From Brachybacterium nesterenkovii (GTDB lineage Bacteria > Actinomycetota > Actinomycetes > Actinomycetales > Dermabacteraceae), in NCBI RefSeq assembly GCF_900163655.1, contig NZ_FWFG01000027.1, forward strand, positions 1 to 49,089: a stretch of 49,089 nucleotides of DNA, written 5' to 3'. The position numbers were made by a program, and so were the translations under genes. Shown in pieces: positions 40,425 through 48,852 of the stretch. Below the pieces are notes generated by a model, which was not told the DNA's origin, did not search any database, and was given only the letters and a program-made list of their open reading frames with translations. Each line of letters starts with the position of its first letter. The stretch's first letter is position 1.

Positions 40425-41507
40425 ATGTTCGTCGCCTGGCGCGACCTGCGCGCGGCCCGCGGCCGCTTCGCCCTCATCGCCTCCGTCGTCGCGCTCATCA
40501 TGCTGCTCGTCGGCTTCCTCGCCGGCCTCACCGGCGGTCTCGCGCAGCAGAACGTCTCGGCGATCCTCTCCCTGCCGGGCGACCGCCTCGTCCTCGCCGC
40601 GCCCGACGGCGAGGCCCCCGATGTCGCCGAGTCGGCGCTGGCCCCGGAGACGGTCGCGGCGTGGCGCGGCGCCGACGGCGTCGACGCCGCCGTCCCCGTC
40701 GGCATCGTCCAGGGCCGGGCCGCCGTGTCCGGATCCGAGGACGCGAGCGGCGTCGCGCTCATCGGCATGCCGCGCGACGCCGGGGACGGCGCCGTCGCGG
40801 CCCTCGCCCCCGGCGCCGACGATCAGGCGGGCCTGTCCGCCGGAGCGGCGGAGGACCTCGGCGCCCGCGTGGGCGACACGATCACCGTCGCCGGCCTGGA
40901 CCTGACCGTCGCCTCGATCGGGGACGACGCCTGGTACAGCCACACGCCCGTGATCGCGCTGACCCCCGACGCGTGGGCGCAGGCCGATGTGCGCCTCGGC
41001 GGCACGGGGGAGCCGACCCTCCTCGCCGTCACGGGCGACCCGGCGTGGGACACGATCGCCGCCGACACGTCCACGAGCGCGCAGACGCCCCTCATGAGCC
41101 TGCGGGCGCTCGAGACCTTCACGTCCGAGATCGGGTCGCTCGGGCTCATGATCGCGATGCTGTTCGCGGTTTCCGCACTGGTCATCGGTGCCTTCTTCAC
41201 GGTCTGGACGCTCCAGCGCACTGCCGACGTCGCCGTCCTGAAGGCCCTCGGCGCCTCGAACCGCTCGCTCGTGCGCGACGCCCTCGGACAGGCGCTCGTG
41301 GTCCTCGCGATCGGGATCGCCCTGGGGCTCGCGGCCACGCTCGGGCTCGGCGCGCTCGCCGGCTCGGCCCTGCCGTTCCTCCTCAGCCCCCTGACCACCC
41401 TCGTCCCGGCCGTCGCCATGGCCGCGCTCGGCCTCGCGGGCGCCGCCGTCGCCCTGCGCGCCGTCACCTCCGCCGACCCCCTCACCGCCCTCGGGAGCAA
41501 CCGTTGA
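40425..41507 (+). CDS. ABC transporter permease (FtsX/MacB type)
   Basis: 360 residues. MFVAWRDLRAARGRFALIAS leads into one membrane helix (about 15-38), a 200-residue extracytoplasmic domain, and three C-terminal membrane helices (about 243-265, 286-315, 322-345) ending with DPLTALGSNR. This is the MacB/FtsX-like four-helix topology used in mechanotransmission, release of lipoproteins or expulsion of antibiotics. GGAAGGAG precedes ATG 40425. It is divergent from the two-component genes. Confidence 0.92.
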   Translation: MFVAWRDLRAARGRFALIASVVALIMLLVGFLAGLTGGLAQQNVSAILSLPGDRLVLAAPDGEAPDVAESALAPETVAAWRGADGVDAAVPVGIVQGRAAVSGSEDASGVALIGMPRDAGDGAVAALAPGADDQAGLSAGAAEDLGARVGDTITVAGLDLTVASIGDDAWYSHTPVIALTPDAWAQADVRLGGTGEPTLLAVTGDPAWDTIAADTSTSAQTPLMSLRALETFTSEIGSLGLMIAMLFAVSALVIGAFFTVWTLQRTADVAVLKALGASNRSLVRDALGQALVVLAIGIALGLAATLGLGALAGSALPFLLSPLTTLVPAVAMAALGLAGAAVALRAVTSADPLTALGSNR

Positions 41508-42223
41508 TCACCCTGGAGAACGTCACCCTCACCTACCCGGACGGCGAGCGCCGCATGACCGCCGTCGACCACGTCGACCTCGTCGCCCGCCCCGGCGTCG
41601 TCACCGGCCTGACCGGCCCCTCGGGCTCGGGAAAGTCGAGCCTGTTGGCGCTCGCGGCCACGCTCACCCATCCCGACTCCGGCATGATCCGCATCGGTGA
41701 CGTCGAGACGACGCGCCTGTCCCGTGCCGAGGCCACGGCGCTGCGCCGCGAGCGCATCGGCATCGTCTTCCAGCAGTCCAACCTCCTGGCCTCCCTCACC
41801 GCCCGCGAGCAGCTGCAGGCGATGGGCGAGCTCGGCGGATCCCGCGCCCGGCGCCGGGAGATCCGTGGGCGCGTCGACGAGCTGCTCGAGGCCGTCGGGC
41901 TCGCCGAGCACGCGGGCAAGCGGCCCGCGCAGCTGTCCGGCGGGCAGCGCCAGCGGGTCGCGATCGCGCGCGCCCTCGTCCATGAGCCCGAGGCGCTGCT
42001 GGTCGATGAGCCCACGAGCGCGCTGGACCAGGAGCGCGGCGGGGAGATCATGGATCTCATCGCCCGCCTGACCCATGAGCGCGGCACGTCGACGCTGCTC
42101 GTGACGCACGACCTGGTGCATCGCGAGGCCCTCGACGCGCTCGTCACGCTCGTGGACGGCCGGATCGTCGGACGCGAGGGCGACGCATCCGGCGCCAGGC
42201 GGCTCGAGCTCGCGCACGCCTGA
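41504..42223 (+). CDS. ABC transporter ATP-binding protein (MacB/LolD type)
   Basis: 239 residues: Walker A GPSGSGKSSL, Q-loop VFQQSNLL, signature LSGGQRQRVAIARAL, Walker B ALLVDEPTSALD, and H-loop LLVTHD. Starts with TTG inside the permease stop (TTGA overlap), so subunits are made together. Substrate unknown. Confidence 0.94.
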   Translation: MITLENVTLTYPDGERRMTAVDHVDLVARPGVVTGLTGPSGSGKSSLLALAATLTHPDSGMIRIGDVETTRLSRAEATALRRERIGIVFQQSNLLASLTAREQLQAMGELGGSRARRREIRGRVDELLEAVGLAEHAGKRPAQLSGGQRQRVAIARALVHEPEALLVDEPTSALDQERGGEIMDLIARLTHERGTSTLLVTHDLVHREALDALVTLVDGRIVGREGDASGARRLELAHA

Positions 42224-42235
42224 GCCCGATCGCCG

Positions 42236-42457
42236 TCAGCTCGCGGCGGTGTCGTCGGGGACGTGCCGCAGCACGTCCCCGACCTCGCACCCGAGGACGC
42301 GGCAGATCGCGTCGAGGGTGGTGAAGCGCACCGCCTTCGCGCGCCCGTTCTTCAGCACGGCCACGTTCGCGGGCGTGATGCCGACGGCCGCGGCGAACTC
42401 GCCGACGCTCATGCCGCGCCGGGCCAGCATCACGTCGATGTCCACGACGATGGCCAT
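42236..42457 (-). CDS. XRE/Cro-type small HTH regulator
   Basis: 73 residues. The HTH spans about 15-65: MSVGEFAAAVGITPANVAVLKNGRAKAVRFTTLDAIC, then LGCEVGDVL. It matches the YozG-like regulators found next to DUF2975 membrane proteins. Its ATG overlaps the DUF2975 TGA by one base (TGATG). It probably represses its own operon. Confidence 0.92.
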   Translation of the reverse strand: MAIVVDIDVMLARRGMSVGEFAAAVGITPANVAVLKNGRAKAVRFTTLDAICRVLGCEVGDVLRHVPDDTAAS

Positions 42458-42933
42458 CAGATCACCCCGTCGAGGTCGGTGCGCAGGCCCACGGCCGTCA
42501 CCAGCAGACGGCGCATGACGAGCATTGTGAGCACGAAGCCGATGCCTGCGAGCACGAGGAGGAGGAGCGGCCAGGCGGCCGGGCCGATGCCGGGGACCGG
42601 GGCGAGCATCTGATGGGCGAAGACGAGGCCGGTCATGGCGGTGGCCGCGGTGGCCGCGGAGATGATCGCGTCGACCCAGCGCAGGGAAGCGGGGGAGAAA
42701 ATGCGGTCACGGCGGACCCGCCCCAGCAGGATCCATAGCGCGAGCAGGGCGATCAATACGCAGGCGAGCGCTGCCTCGGCCGCCGCCACGTAGGGCAGGC
42801 GGATGGTCTCGAACTCGGGAGCTGCCTCCGCGATGTCTCGGGCGACCAGGGGGAGCCCGGCGCCGAGCGCGAGGGCCGCGAGGCCGAGGATGACGATGAT
42901 GCCGCGCAGCAGCGGCGTGACGAATCGAGTCAT
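42457..42933 (-). CDS. DUF2975 family membrane protein
   Basis: 158 residues with four membrane helices (about 8-28, 48-72, 86-107, 118-140). A conserved short cytosolic loop lies between helices 2 and 3 ([17 protein letters not shown]). DUF2975 proteins are regularly paired with a YozG-like XRE regulator, as here. Function unknown. Confidence 0.9.
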   Translation of the reverse strand: MTRFVTPLLRGIIVILGLAALALGAGLPLVARDIAEAAPEFETIRLPYVAAAEAALACVLIALLALWILLGRVRRDRIFSPASLRWVDAIISAATAATAMTGLVFAHQMLAPVPGIGPAAWPLLLLVLAGIGFVLTMLVMRRLLVTAVGLRTDLDGVI

Positions 42934-42939
42934 GCATCG

Positions 42940-42968
42940 ATGGTCGATGGAAATCTATCGAAAGTCAA
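42940..42968 (-). promoter_or_regulatory. Promoter of the DUF2975-XRE operon (leaderless type)
   Basis: On the minus strand: -35 TTGACT (42968-42963), a 17-base spacer, -10 GACCAT (42945-42940), six bases, then ATG 42933. The region is AT-richer than its surroundings and is a likely target of the XRE regulator. Confidence 0.6.
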
Positions 42969-43010
42969 TCGGTTGCGGACGGTGCCGCTCTCCGCTGCGG
43001 AGGGTCGGGA

Positions 43011-43092
43011 TCAGCTCTCGGTGCCCGCCAAGATCTCGCCGAGGAGAGTCGGGAGCACCGTCTGCAGGGTCTCGGGCGGTACGGAGTCAGGG
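43011..43092 (-). pseudogene. Possible 3' remnant of a minus-strand gene
   Basis: Minus-strand reading gives [19 protein letters not shown] and a stop at 43011. It has good third-position GC and protein-like composition. Upstream the frame enters a poor, Arg/Ser-rich stretch. It may be the tail of a deleted gene, or chance. Plus-strand sequence here has weaker coding character. Confidence 0.25.
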
Positions 43093-43128
43093 GACCGGCC
43101 CCGAGCGATGCGCCCGCAGCCTGTGCGT

Positions 43129-43314
43129 ATGCGCGACCGCTTCGAGGAGTACCAGGAGAGGCTGTCGGCCGGGGCCGCCACCCCGGCCGAGCAGAGCATC
43201 GCCGCGTCCGGGCTGAGGGAGCTGGTCGTCAGGCTGCACGAGGGGGAGCAGGAGATGGAGGTCCTGCGGGATCGTCTGCCCCGGATCTTCGGCCACGCCT
43301 ACCGGGAGAGCTGA
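43129..43314 (+). CDS. Small hypothetical protein
   Basis: 61 residues from ATG 43129: [20 protein letters not shown] onward, with an acidic, amphipathic helix ([22 protein letters not shown]). Third codon positions are strongly GC from here on. The frame is open back to 42940 but looks non-coding there; ATG 43108 is an alternative start. No family recognised and no clear ribosome site. Confidence 0.5.
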   Translation: MRDRFEEYQERLSAGAATPAEQSIAASGLRELVVRLHEGEQEMEVLRDRLPRIFGHAYRES

Positions 43315-43350
43315 CCTCCTGCGTGCGCCGGGGGCTGACGTCGCGCGCAC

Positions 43351-43356
43351 TACGAT
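43351..43356 (+). promoter_or_regulatory. Putative -10 element of proS
   Basis: TACGAT, 65 bases before proS; no clear -35. Confidence 0.4.
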
Positions 43357-43421
43357 GGACCCGGCCGCGCCGCGTGCGAGCGCCTGTCGCGGCCCCCGCC
43401 CGCCCCACCGAAAGGCCTCCC

Positions 43422-45194
43422 ATGATCCGCATGTCCTCGTCGTTCATCCGCACCCTGCGCGACGACCCCGCGGATGCCGAGGTCGCCAGCCACAAGCTCC
43501 TCGTGCGCGCCGGCTACATCCGGCGCAGCGCCGCGGGCGTCTACACGTGGCTGCCGCTGGGCCTGAAGGTGCTGCGGAAGGTCGAGCAGATCGTCCGCGA
43601 GGAGCAGGATCGGATCGGCGGGCAGGAGGTGCTGTTCTCGGCGCTGCAGCCGCGCGCCCCCTACGAGGCCACCGGCCGCTGGGAGGAGTACGGCGCCAAC
43701 CTGTTCCGCCTGCAGGACCGCCGTCACGACGACTACCTCCTCGCGCCCACCCACGAGGAGATGTTCACCCTCGCGGTCAAGGACCTGTACTCCTCGTACA
43801 AGGACCTCCCGGCGATGCTCTACCAGATCCAGACCAAGTATCGCGACGAGGCCCGTCCCCGCGGCGGCCTGCTGCGCGTGCGCGAGTTCGTCATGAAGGA
43901 CGCCTACTCCTTCGACGTGAGCGACGAGGGCCTCGACCGCTCCTACGAGCTGCAGCGCGCCGCCTACCAGCGCACCTTCGAACGCCTGGGCCTGCCCACG
44001 GTCATCTGCAAGGCCGACGCGGGTGCGATGGGCGGCTCCCGCTCCGAGGAGTTCCTGCACCCCACGCCGATCGGCGAGGACACCTTCGTGGTCTCCGACG
44101 GCGGCTACGCCGCCAACGTCGAGGCCGTCACCACCGTGGCCCCCGAGCCGCTGGATGCCGACGCGATGGCCGCACTGCCACCTGCGCGCGAGGTCACGAC
44201 CCCCGGGACCGGCACGATCGCCCAGCTCGTCGACCACCTCAACGCGCACGAGGTGCGCGAGGACGGCCGGGAGTGGACCGCGGCCGACACCCTCAAGGCC
44301 CTCATCTACATGCTCCATCACCCCGACGGCTCCACCCAGCCGCTGCTGGTGATGATCCCGGGCGACCGCCAGGCCGACGAGAAGCGCCTCGAGGTCGCGC
44401 TCGCCCCCTCGATCGCCGTGCCCTTCGCCGAGGAGGACTTCGAGAAGCACCCCGCCCTGGTCAAGGGCTTCACCGGCCCCGTGGGCCTGGGCGAGGACAC
44501 GGACTCGGGCGTGAAGGTGCTGATCGACCCGCGCGCCGCCGACGGCACCCGCTGGGTGGTCGGCTCCCGCAAGGTCGACACGCACTCGATCGACGTGGTC
44601 CCCGGCCGCGACTTCACCCCCGACGGCTACATCGAGGCGGCCGAGGTGCGCGACGGCGACCCGGCCCCCGACGGCTCGGGCCCGCTGCGCCTGACCCGTG
44701 GCATGGAGATGGGCCACATCTTCCAGCTGGGCCGCAAGTACGCCGAGGCCCTCGACCTCAAGGTCCTCGACGAGAACGGCAAGCAGGCTGTCGTGACGAT
44801 GGGCTCCTACGGCATCGGCGTGACCCGCGCGGTCGCGGCGATCGCGGAGCTGACCTGCGACGATAAGGGGCTCGCGTGGCCCCGTTCGGTGGCTCCCGCC
44901 GATATCCACGTGCTCGCCACCGGTAAGGACGCGGCCGTCTTCGAGGAGGCCGAGCGGATCGCCGGCGAGCTCGAGGCCCAGGGTCTCACCGTGCTCTACG
45001 ACGACCGCCCCAAGGTGTCCCCGGGCGTGAAGTTCAAGGACTCCGAGCTGCTGGGCATCCCGACCACCGTGGTGATCGGCCGCGGCCTGGCCGAGGGCGT
45101 GCTCGAGATCCGCGACCGCGCGAGCGGCGAGGTCACCGAGGTCTCGCCCGCCGACGTCGTGGAGCGCGTGCTCGCCGAGGTGCGCGCCGGCTGA
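43422..45194 (+). CDS. proS: Prolyl-tRNA synthetase (bacterial type)
   Basis: Class II synthetase. 590 residues: [21 protein letters not shown], motif 1 region [13 protein letters not shown], motif 2 [26 protein letters not shown], an editing (INS) domain with YPAIR-like function (about 225-400: [24 protein letters not shown]), motif 3 [11 protein letters not shown], and the anticodon-binding domain ([25 protein letters not shown]). The long form with the INS domain is ProRS type 1. A cluster of GC palindromes ends it. Confidence 0.97.
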   Translation: MIRMSSSFIRTLRDDPADAEVASHKLLVRAGYIRRSAAGVYTWLPLGLKVLRKVEQIVREEQDRIGGQEVLFSALQPRAPYEATGRWEEYGANLFRLQDRRHDDYLLAPTHEEMFTLAVKDLYSSYKDLPAMLYQIQTKYRDEARPRGGLLRVREFVMKDAYSFDVSDEGLDRSYELQRAAYQRTFERLGLPTVICKADAGAMGGSRSEEFLHPTPIGEDTFVVSDGGYAANVEAVTTVAPEPLDADAMAALPPAREVTTPGTGTIAQLVDHLNAHEVREDGREWTAADTLKALIYMLHHPDGSTQPLLVMIPGDRQADEKRLEVALAPSIAVPFAEEDFEKHPALVKGFTGPVGLGEDTDSGVKVLIDPRAADGTRWVVGSRKVDTHSIDVVPGRDFTPDGYIEAAEVRDGDPAPDGSGPLRLTRGMEMGHIFQLGRKYAEALDLKVLDENGKQAVVTMGSYGIGVTRAVAAIAELTCDDKGLAWPRSVAPADIHVLATGKDAAVFEEAERIAGELEAQGLTVLYDDRPKVSPGVKFKDSELLGIPTTVVIGRGLAEGVLEIRDRASGEVTEVSPADVVERVLAEVRAG

Positions 45195-45224
45195 CGGTGT
45201 CCTGCCGGCGTGGCCCGGCCTCGC

Positions 45225-45251
45225 GCCCGGGTCCGCGCCCCGGGCCCGGGG
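45225..45251. terminator. Bidirectional terminator between convergent proS and DUF4439 genes
   Basis: The perfect palindrome CCCCGGGCCCGGGG (45238-45251) and an upstream CCCGGG (45226-45231) that can pair with it. It lies in the 58-bp gap between two gene ends. Confidence 0.55.
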
Positions 45252-45252
45252 C

Positions 45253-46395
45253 TCAGTCGCTCTGCGGGTCGAGCGAGGGCAGCGCCGGCAGCACGCCGCC
45301 GAGGACCGCCAGGCCGTGGGCCTCGGCCAGCGCGGTCGCGACGGCGAACGCCCGTCGCTCGAAGGGCACGGCGCCCGTCAGAGCGACCCAGTCGACGGCG
45401 AGCCCCTGGGCGATCGCGAGCGGCTCCGCGTCGAGCGCCGCCTGATCGAGGCCGCCGCCCGGCAGGGCGTACACCGGCTCCTCGGCGACGGGGGCGATGC
45501 CGTCGGCCTCGGCGATGTCCCTCAGGCGCTCGGCGCGGTCGCGATGCGTCGCCACCGCGTCCAGCGCCGCGGCGCGCGCCGTCTCGTCGACGGTGCGCGC
45601 CGCCCGCACCTCCTGCACGTACCCGGCGTACCACTCATCGCCCTGGGCCTGCTGGAGCATCGCCTCGTAGTCGGTCTTCGCGGCGACCGACGGCGGGTCG
45701 GAGGCGGGGATCCTCCGAGTGGGGGCGATGGCGTCCTCGGCCGGCGGGGCCGGAGCCGTCGCGGCGGGATCGGCGAGGACCGGTGCCAGCCGGGCGGCGC
45801 TCCACGTCAGGTGCGCCCCGATCGCGGCGACCACGCGGGCGAACGATCCCGAGCACTGCACGCAGGCCTCGGCGCACAGGATGACGAGGTCGCCGAGGGC
45901 CTGCAGGAGACCGGGAGCGTCGCTCGGGGCCGCAGCCGGGGAGCCGCCGCCGTCGCTGGCTGCGCCCGTCGCGCCCGCGTCGCCCGTCGGACTCGCGGCG
46001 CCGCTCGAGGTCGCAGTGCCCGACGAGGCGGTCGCGCCGCCGCCGTCGCTCGCCGACTCCGACGCCTCGGTCTCGGCTCCGGTCAGCAGGGCAGCGCGCT
46101 GCTCGACCACGGCGATCGCCAGCTCGCCGAGCAGCATGGCGGCCTCGGGGTGCGGCGCCCGGATCGTGCCCGTGGCCGTCTCGATGTCCGCCAGGGCCGC
46201 CAGCAGGTCGGCCCGGTACAGGTCGTCGATGCCCTCCGGGGGCGGGGTGTAGGGGGCCGGCTGGCCGAGGCGGACCGGACCGCAGCCGCTCAGGACCCCG
46301 CCGACGGCCGCGCTCGCCCCGAGCAGGAGCACGGTGCGGCGCGTGGGGGCGGCGGTGCGGCGGGAGGGGGCGATGGAGGCGGCGGGATCGGGCAC
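45253..46395 (-). CDS. DUF4439 ferritin-like lipoprotein
   Basis: 380 residues from GTG 46395. The N-terminus has a twin-arginine-like SRRTAAPTRRTVLLLGA stretch and a lipobox LSGC (about residues 35-38), so it is probably a lipid-anchored exported protein. A helical region (about 57-105) is split by a Ser/Gly/Ala low-complexity loop (about 105-160). More helices follow, and the C-terminal part (about 240-375) is the DUF4439 ferritin-like bundle (YEAMLQQAQGDEWYAGYVQEV). No metal site is clear. Function unknown; the family is actinobacterial. Confidence 0.82.
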   Translation of the reverse strand: MPDPAASIAPSRRTAAPTRRTVLLLGASAAVGGVLSGCGPVRLGQPAPYTPPPEGIDDLYRADLLAALADIETATGTIRAPHPEAAMLLGELAIAVVEQRAALLTGAETEASESASDGGGATASSGTATSSGAASPTGDAGATGAASDGGGSPAAAPSDAPGLLQALGDLVILCAEACVQCSGSFARVVAAIGAHLTWSAARLAPVLADPAATAPAPPAEDAIAPTRRIPASDPPSVAAKTDYEAMLQQAQGDEWYAGYVQEVRAARTVDETARAAALDAVATHRDRAERLRDIAEADGIAPVAEEPVYALPGGGLDQAALDAEPLAIAQGLAVDWVALTGAVPFERRAFAVATALAEAHGLAVLGGVLPALPSLDPQSD

Positions 46396-46401
46396 GTGCC
46401 G

Positions 46402-46407
46402 ATTCTC
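46402..46407 (-). promoter_or_regulatory. Putative -10 element of the DUF4439 gene (leaderless type)
   Basis: On the minus strand, GAGAAT is followed by CGGCAC and the GTG at 46395. Confidence 0.45.
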
Positions 46408-46451
46408 GCATCCGGCCCGGGCGGGCCCGGCGGCGGGCGGGGGAGGAGCCG

Positions 46452-46457
46452 TAGAAT
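46452..46457 (+). promoter_or_regulatory. Putative -10 element of rimP-nusA
   Basis: TAGAAT, about 100 bases before rimP, in the gap to the divergent DUF4439 gene. Confidence 0.5.
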
Positions 46458-46557
46458 AGGCGCACCGTCGGAGCGATCCGACCCCGGCGCGCTGCCCGCG
46501 CGCCCGCTGACAACCGAGGCCGGCCCCTGCGGCCGCCGATCATGGAGAGGTGCGTGC

Positions 46558-47139
46558 GTGACCGTCGCCCCCGAGACCGTCGAGAACCTCCGCTCCGCGC
46601 TCGCCCCGCTCGTCGCGAGCGTCGACCTGATGTGCGAGGACGTGACCGTCCGCTCCGCGGGCGGCCGCACCGTCGTGACCGTCGTCGTCGACCTCCCGGA
46701 GGACCGCACCGGCAGCGCGGACCTGGACACCGTCGCCGAGGCCTCCCGCCTGATCTCCGATCGCCTCGACGCCGATGAGTCCTTCCTCGACGGCGCCGCC
46801 TACGAGCTCGAGGTGACCACGCCCGGCGCCGAGCGCACGCTCACCGAGCCCCGCCACTTCCGACGCGCCCGCGGACGCCTCGCGCGGATCCGCACCGCTG
46901 CGGGCGAGGACCTCGTGGCGCGCGTGCTCGCGGTCTCCGACGACGACGTGCTGACGCTGCGCCCCGAGGACGCCCCGGGCTCGAAGCCCCGCGCCCGCCG
47001 CGGCGGCCCGGCCGCGCCGCGGGAGCTGCCGACCGCCGAGGTCGCCTCCGCGAAGGTCCTCATCGAGTTCACCGCCCCTGCCGAGCTTCCGGACGTCGAC
47101 GGCGACGCCACCCACGACGACCCCACCGAGGAAGGCTGA
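46558..47139 (+). CDS. rimP: Ribosome maturation factor RimP
   Basis: 30S assembly factor. 193 residues: a first domain with [21 protein letters not shown] and [30 protein letters not shown], the family stretch [26 protein letters not shown], then the C-terminal barrel and an acidic tail. GTG 46558 follows GGAGAGG. nusA begins two bases after its stop. Confidence 0.94.
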   Translation: MTVAPETVENLRSALAPLVASVDLMCEDVTVRSAGGRTVVTVVVDLPEDRTGSADLDTVAEASRLISDRLDADESFLDGAAYELEVTTPGAERTLTEPRHFRRARGRLARIRTAAGEDLVARVLAVSDDDVLTLRPEDAPGSKPRARRGGPAAPRELPTAEVASAKVLIEFTAPAELPDVDGDATHDDPTEEG

Positions 47140-47141
47140 TC

Positions 47142-48116
47142 ATGGACATCGATATGGGAGCGCTGCGCGCGCTCGAGCGGGAGCGGGACATCTCGCTGCC
47201 CGTCCTCCTGGACGCCATCCGCCAGGCCCTCCTCATGGCCTACCAGCACACGGAGGACCACGCCCGCTCCGCGCGCGTCGACATCGACGAGCGCAGCGGC
47301 CGCGTGGCCGTCTACGCCCAGGAGACCGACGAGACCGGTGCGGTCATCCGCGAATGGGACGACACCCCGGCCGGCTTCGGCCGCGTCGCCGCCTCGACGG
47401 CCCGCCAGGTGATCTTCCAGCGCCTGCGCGAGCTCGAGGACGAGGCCGTGATGGGCGAGTTCGCCGCGCGCAGCGACGACATCGTCTCGGGCATCATCCA
47501 GCAGGGCCGCGACCCGCGCATGGTCCAGGTGGATCTCGGCAGCGTCGAGGGCGTGCTGCCGCCCCATGAGCGCGTCCCCGGCGAGGACTACTCGCACGGC
47601 CGCCGCATCCGCGCCTACGTCGTCGAGACGCGCCGCGGCCCCAAGGGGCCGCAGATCACGCTGTCGCGCTCTCACCCGAACCTCGTGCGCCGCCTGTTCG
47701 CGCTCGAGGTCCCGGAGGTCGCCGACGGCACCGTCGAGATCGCCGCGATCGCCCGCGAGGCCGGCCACCGCACCAAGGTCGCCGTCCGCTCGACCGTCCC
47801 CGGCGTCAACGCCAAGGGCGCGTGCATCGGCCCGATGGGCGCGCGCGTGCGCGCGGTCATGAGCGAGCTGGGCGGGGAGAAGATCGACATCGTCGACTTC
47901 GACGAGGACCCGGCGCGCTTCATCGCGAGCGCCCTGTCGCCATCGCGCGTGACGAGCGTGGTCGTGCTCGACGAGGTCGCCCGCGCGGCCCGCGCCGTCG
48001 TGCCCGAGGGACAGTTCTCCCTCGCGATCGGCAAGGAGGGGCAGAACGCCCGCCTGGCCGCGAAGCTGACCGGCTGGAAGATCGACATCCGTCCCGAGGG
48101 CGCCGCGCAGCAGTGA
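47142..48116 (+). CDS. nusA: Transcription termination/antitermination factor NusA
   Basis: 324 residues, the short actinobacterial form: RNAP-binding N-terminal domain (1-110, [14 protein letters not shown]), S1 domain ([32 protein letters not shown]), then KH1 ([30 protein letters not shown]) and KH2 ([23 protein letters not shown]). It lacks the acidic repeats of proteobacterial NusA, as is normal for this phylum. Confidence 0.97.
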   Translation: MDIDMGALRALERERDISLPVLLDAIRQALLMAYQHTEDHARSARVDIDERSGRVAVYAQETDETGAVIREWDDTPAGFGRVAASTARQVIFQRLRELEDEAVMGEFAARSDDIVSGIIQQGRDPRMVQVDLGSVEGVLPPHERVPGEDYSHGRRIRAYVVETRRGPKGPQITLSRSHPNLVRRLFALEVPEVADGTVEIAAIAREAGHRTKVAVRSTVPGVNAKGACIGPMGARVRAVMSELGGEKIDIVDFDEDPARFIASALSPSRVTSVVVLDEVARAARAVVPEGQFSLAIGKEGQNARLAAKLTGWKIDIRPEGAAQQ

Positions 48117-48150
48117 CGCCGACGGCGCGCGAGGCCGACGACCGGACCCC

Positions 48151-48192
48151 GGCGATCGGACGCGGGCGATCGGACGCGGGCGATCGGATGCC
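48151..48192. repeat. 14-bp tandem repeat, three units, after nusA
   Basis: GGCGATCGGACGCG at 48151 and 48165, and a variant at 48179. It lies in the 327-bp gap before ylxR. The gap also holds the ylxR promoter and a GCGCCG-TG-CGGCGC palindrome (48311-48324). Confidence 0.8.
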
Positions 48193-48289
48193 CCGAGCTG
48201 GTGCCCCGTCCGCCGCAGGGCCGCGTCGTCGTGACGGATCCCACCGGGTCCCGCGACCCCTCGCCGCGTCGCCGGCGATCGGGGTCCGC

Positions 48290-48295
48290 TACACT
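48290..48295 (+). promoter_or_regulatory. Putative -10 element of ylxR-infB
   Basis: TACACT, about 150 bases before ylxR, suggesting that ylxR-infB can be transcribed apart from rimP-nusA. Confidence 0.45.
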
Positions 48296-48443
48296 GAAGA
48301 GGCTGTTCATGCGCCGTGCGGCGCCCTGATCCGCGCCCTGGAGACCGCCCCTCCGACGCCTCGTGCGACGGCTCTGCGGTCAGCACGGGTGCCGGTGTCG
48401 AGGCCCGGACGAGGCATGGAGCGCTCGCGAAGGAGGTGACGGT

Positions 48444-48779
48444 GTGGATCCGCGCACCGAGACCCTCCGTCCCGAGCGGACGTGCGTCGGCTGCCGTGAG
48501 AAGGCCGCGCGCGATCAGCTCGTGCGCCTGGTCCGGGTGGGATCCCCGGAGGACGGCGTGCCGCGCATCCGGGTCGACGAGCGATCGACCGCCCCGGGAC
48601 GCGGCGCCTGGGTCCACCCCGACGCACGCTGCCTCGACCTCGCGGTCACGCGGGGCGGACTGGCCCGGTCCTTTCGCGGGCCGGTCGACGCGGGCGGGCT
48701 CGACGAGCTCCGCCGGCGCCTCGAGGCATCCGAATCGACCACACAGAAGCGGGTAGAAGAACCAATGGACATCCGATGA
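48444..48779 (+). CDS. ylxR: YlxR (DUF448/RNPM) family protein
   Basis: 111 residues from GTG 48444, seven bases after AAGGAGG; the open frame begins earlier but without coding character. RTCVGCREKAARDQLVRLV and GRGAWVHPDARCLDLAV are the YlxR signatures. YlxR proteins bind RNA; in some Gram-positives they modulate RNase P. Always between nusA and infB, as here. Confidence 0.92.
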   Translation: MDPRTETLRPERTCVGCREKAARDQLVRLVRVGSPEDGVPRIRVDERSTAPGRGAWVHPDARCLDLAVTRGGLARSFRGPVDAGGLDELRRRLEASESTTQKRVEEPMDIR

Positions 48780-48852
48780 GTACTCGCACATGAGCACCCA
48801 CCAGATCTGATGGTCCGCGCCCTGTCATCGGCCGGACCGAGACAGGAGAAAT

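Noticed and set aside
40316-42968. A shared ATCGAAAGT motif before the kinase/ABC genes and the DUF2975 operon as one regulon
   Set aside because: Only nine or ten bases agree, and in the second case they overlap an ordinary -35 element (TTGACT on the minus strand). Two occurrences are too few to claim co-regulation.
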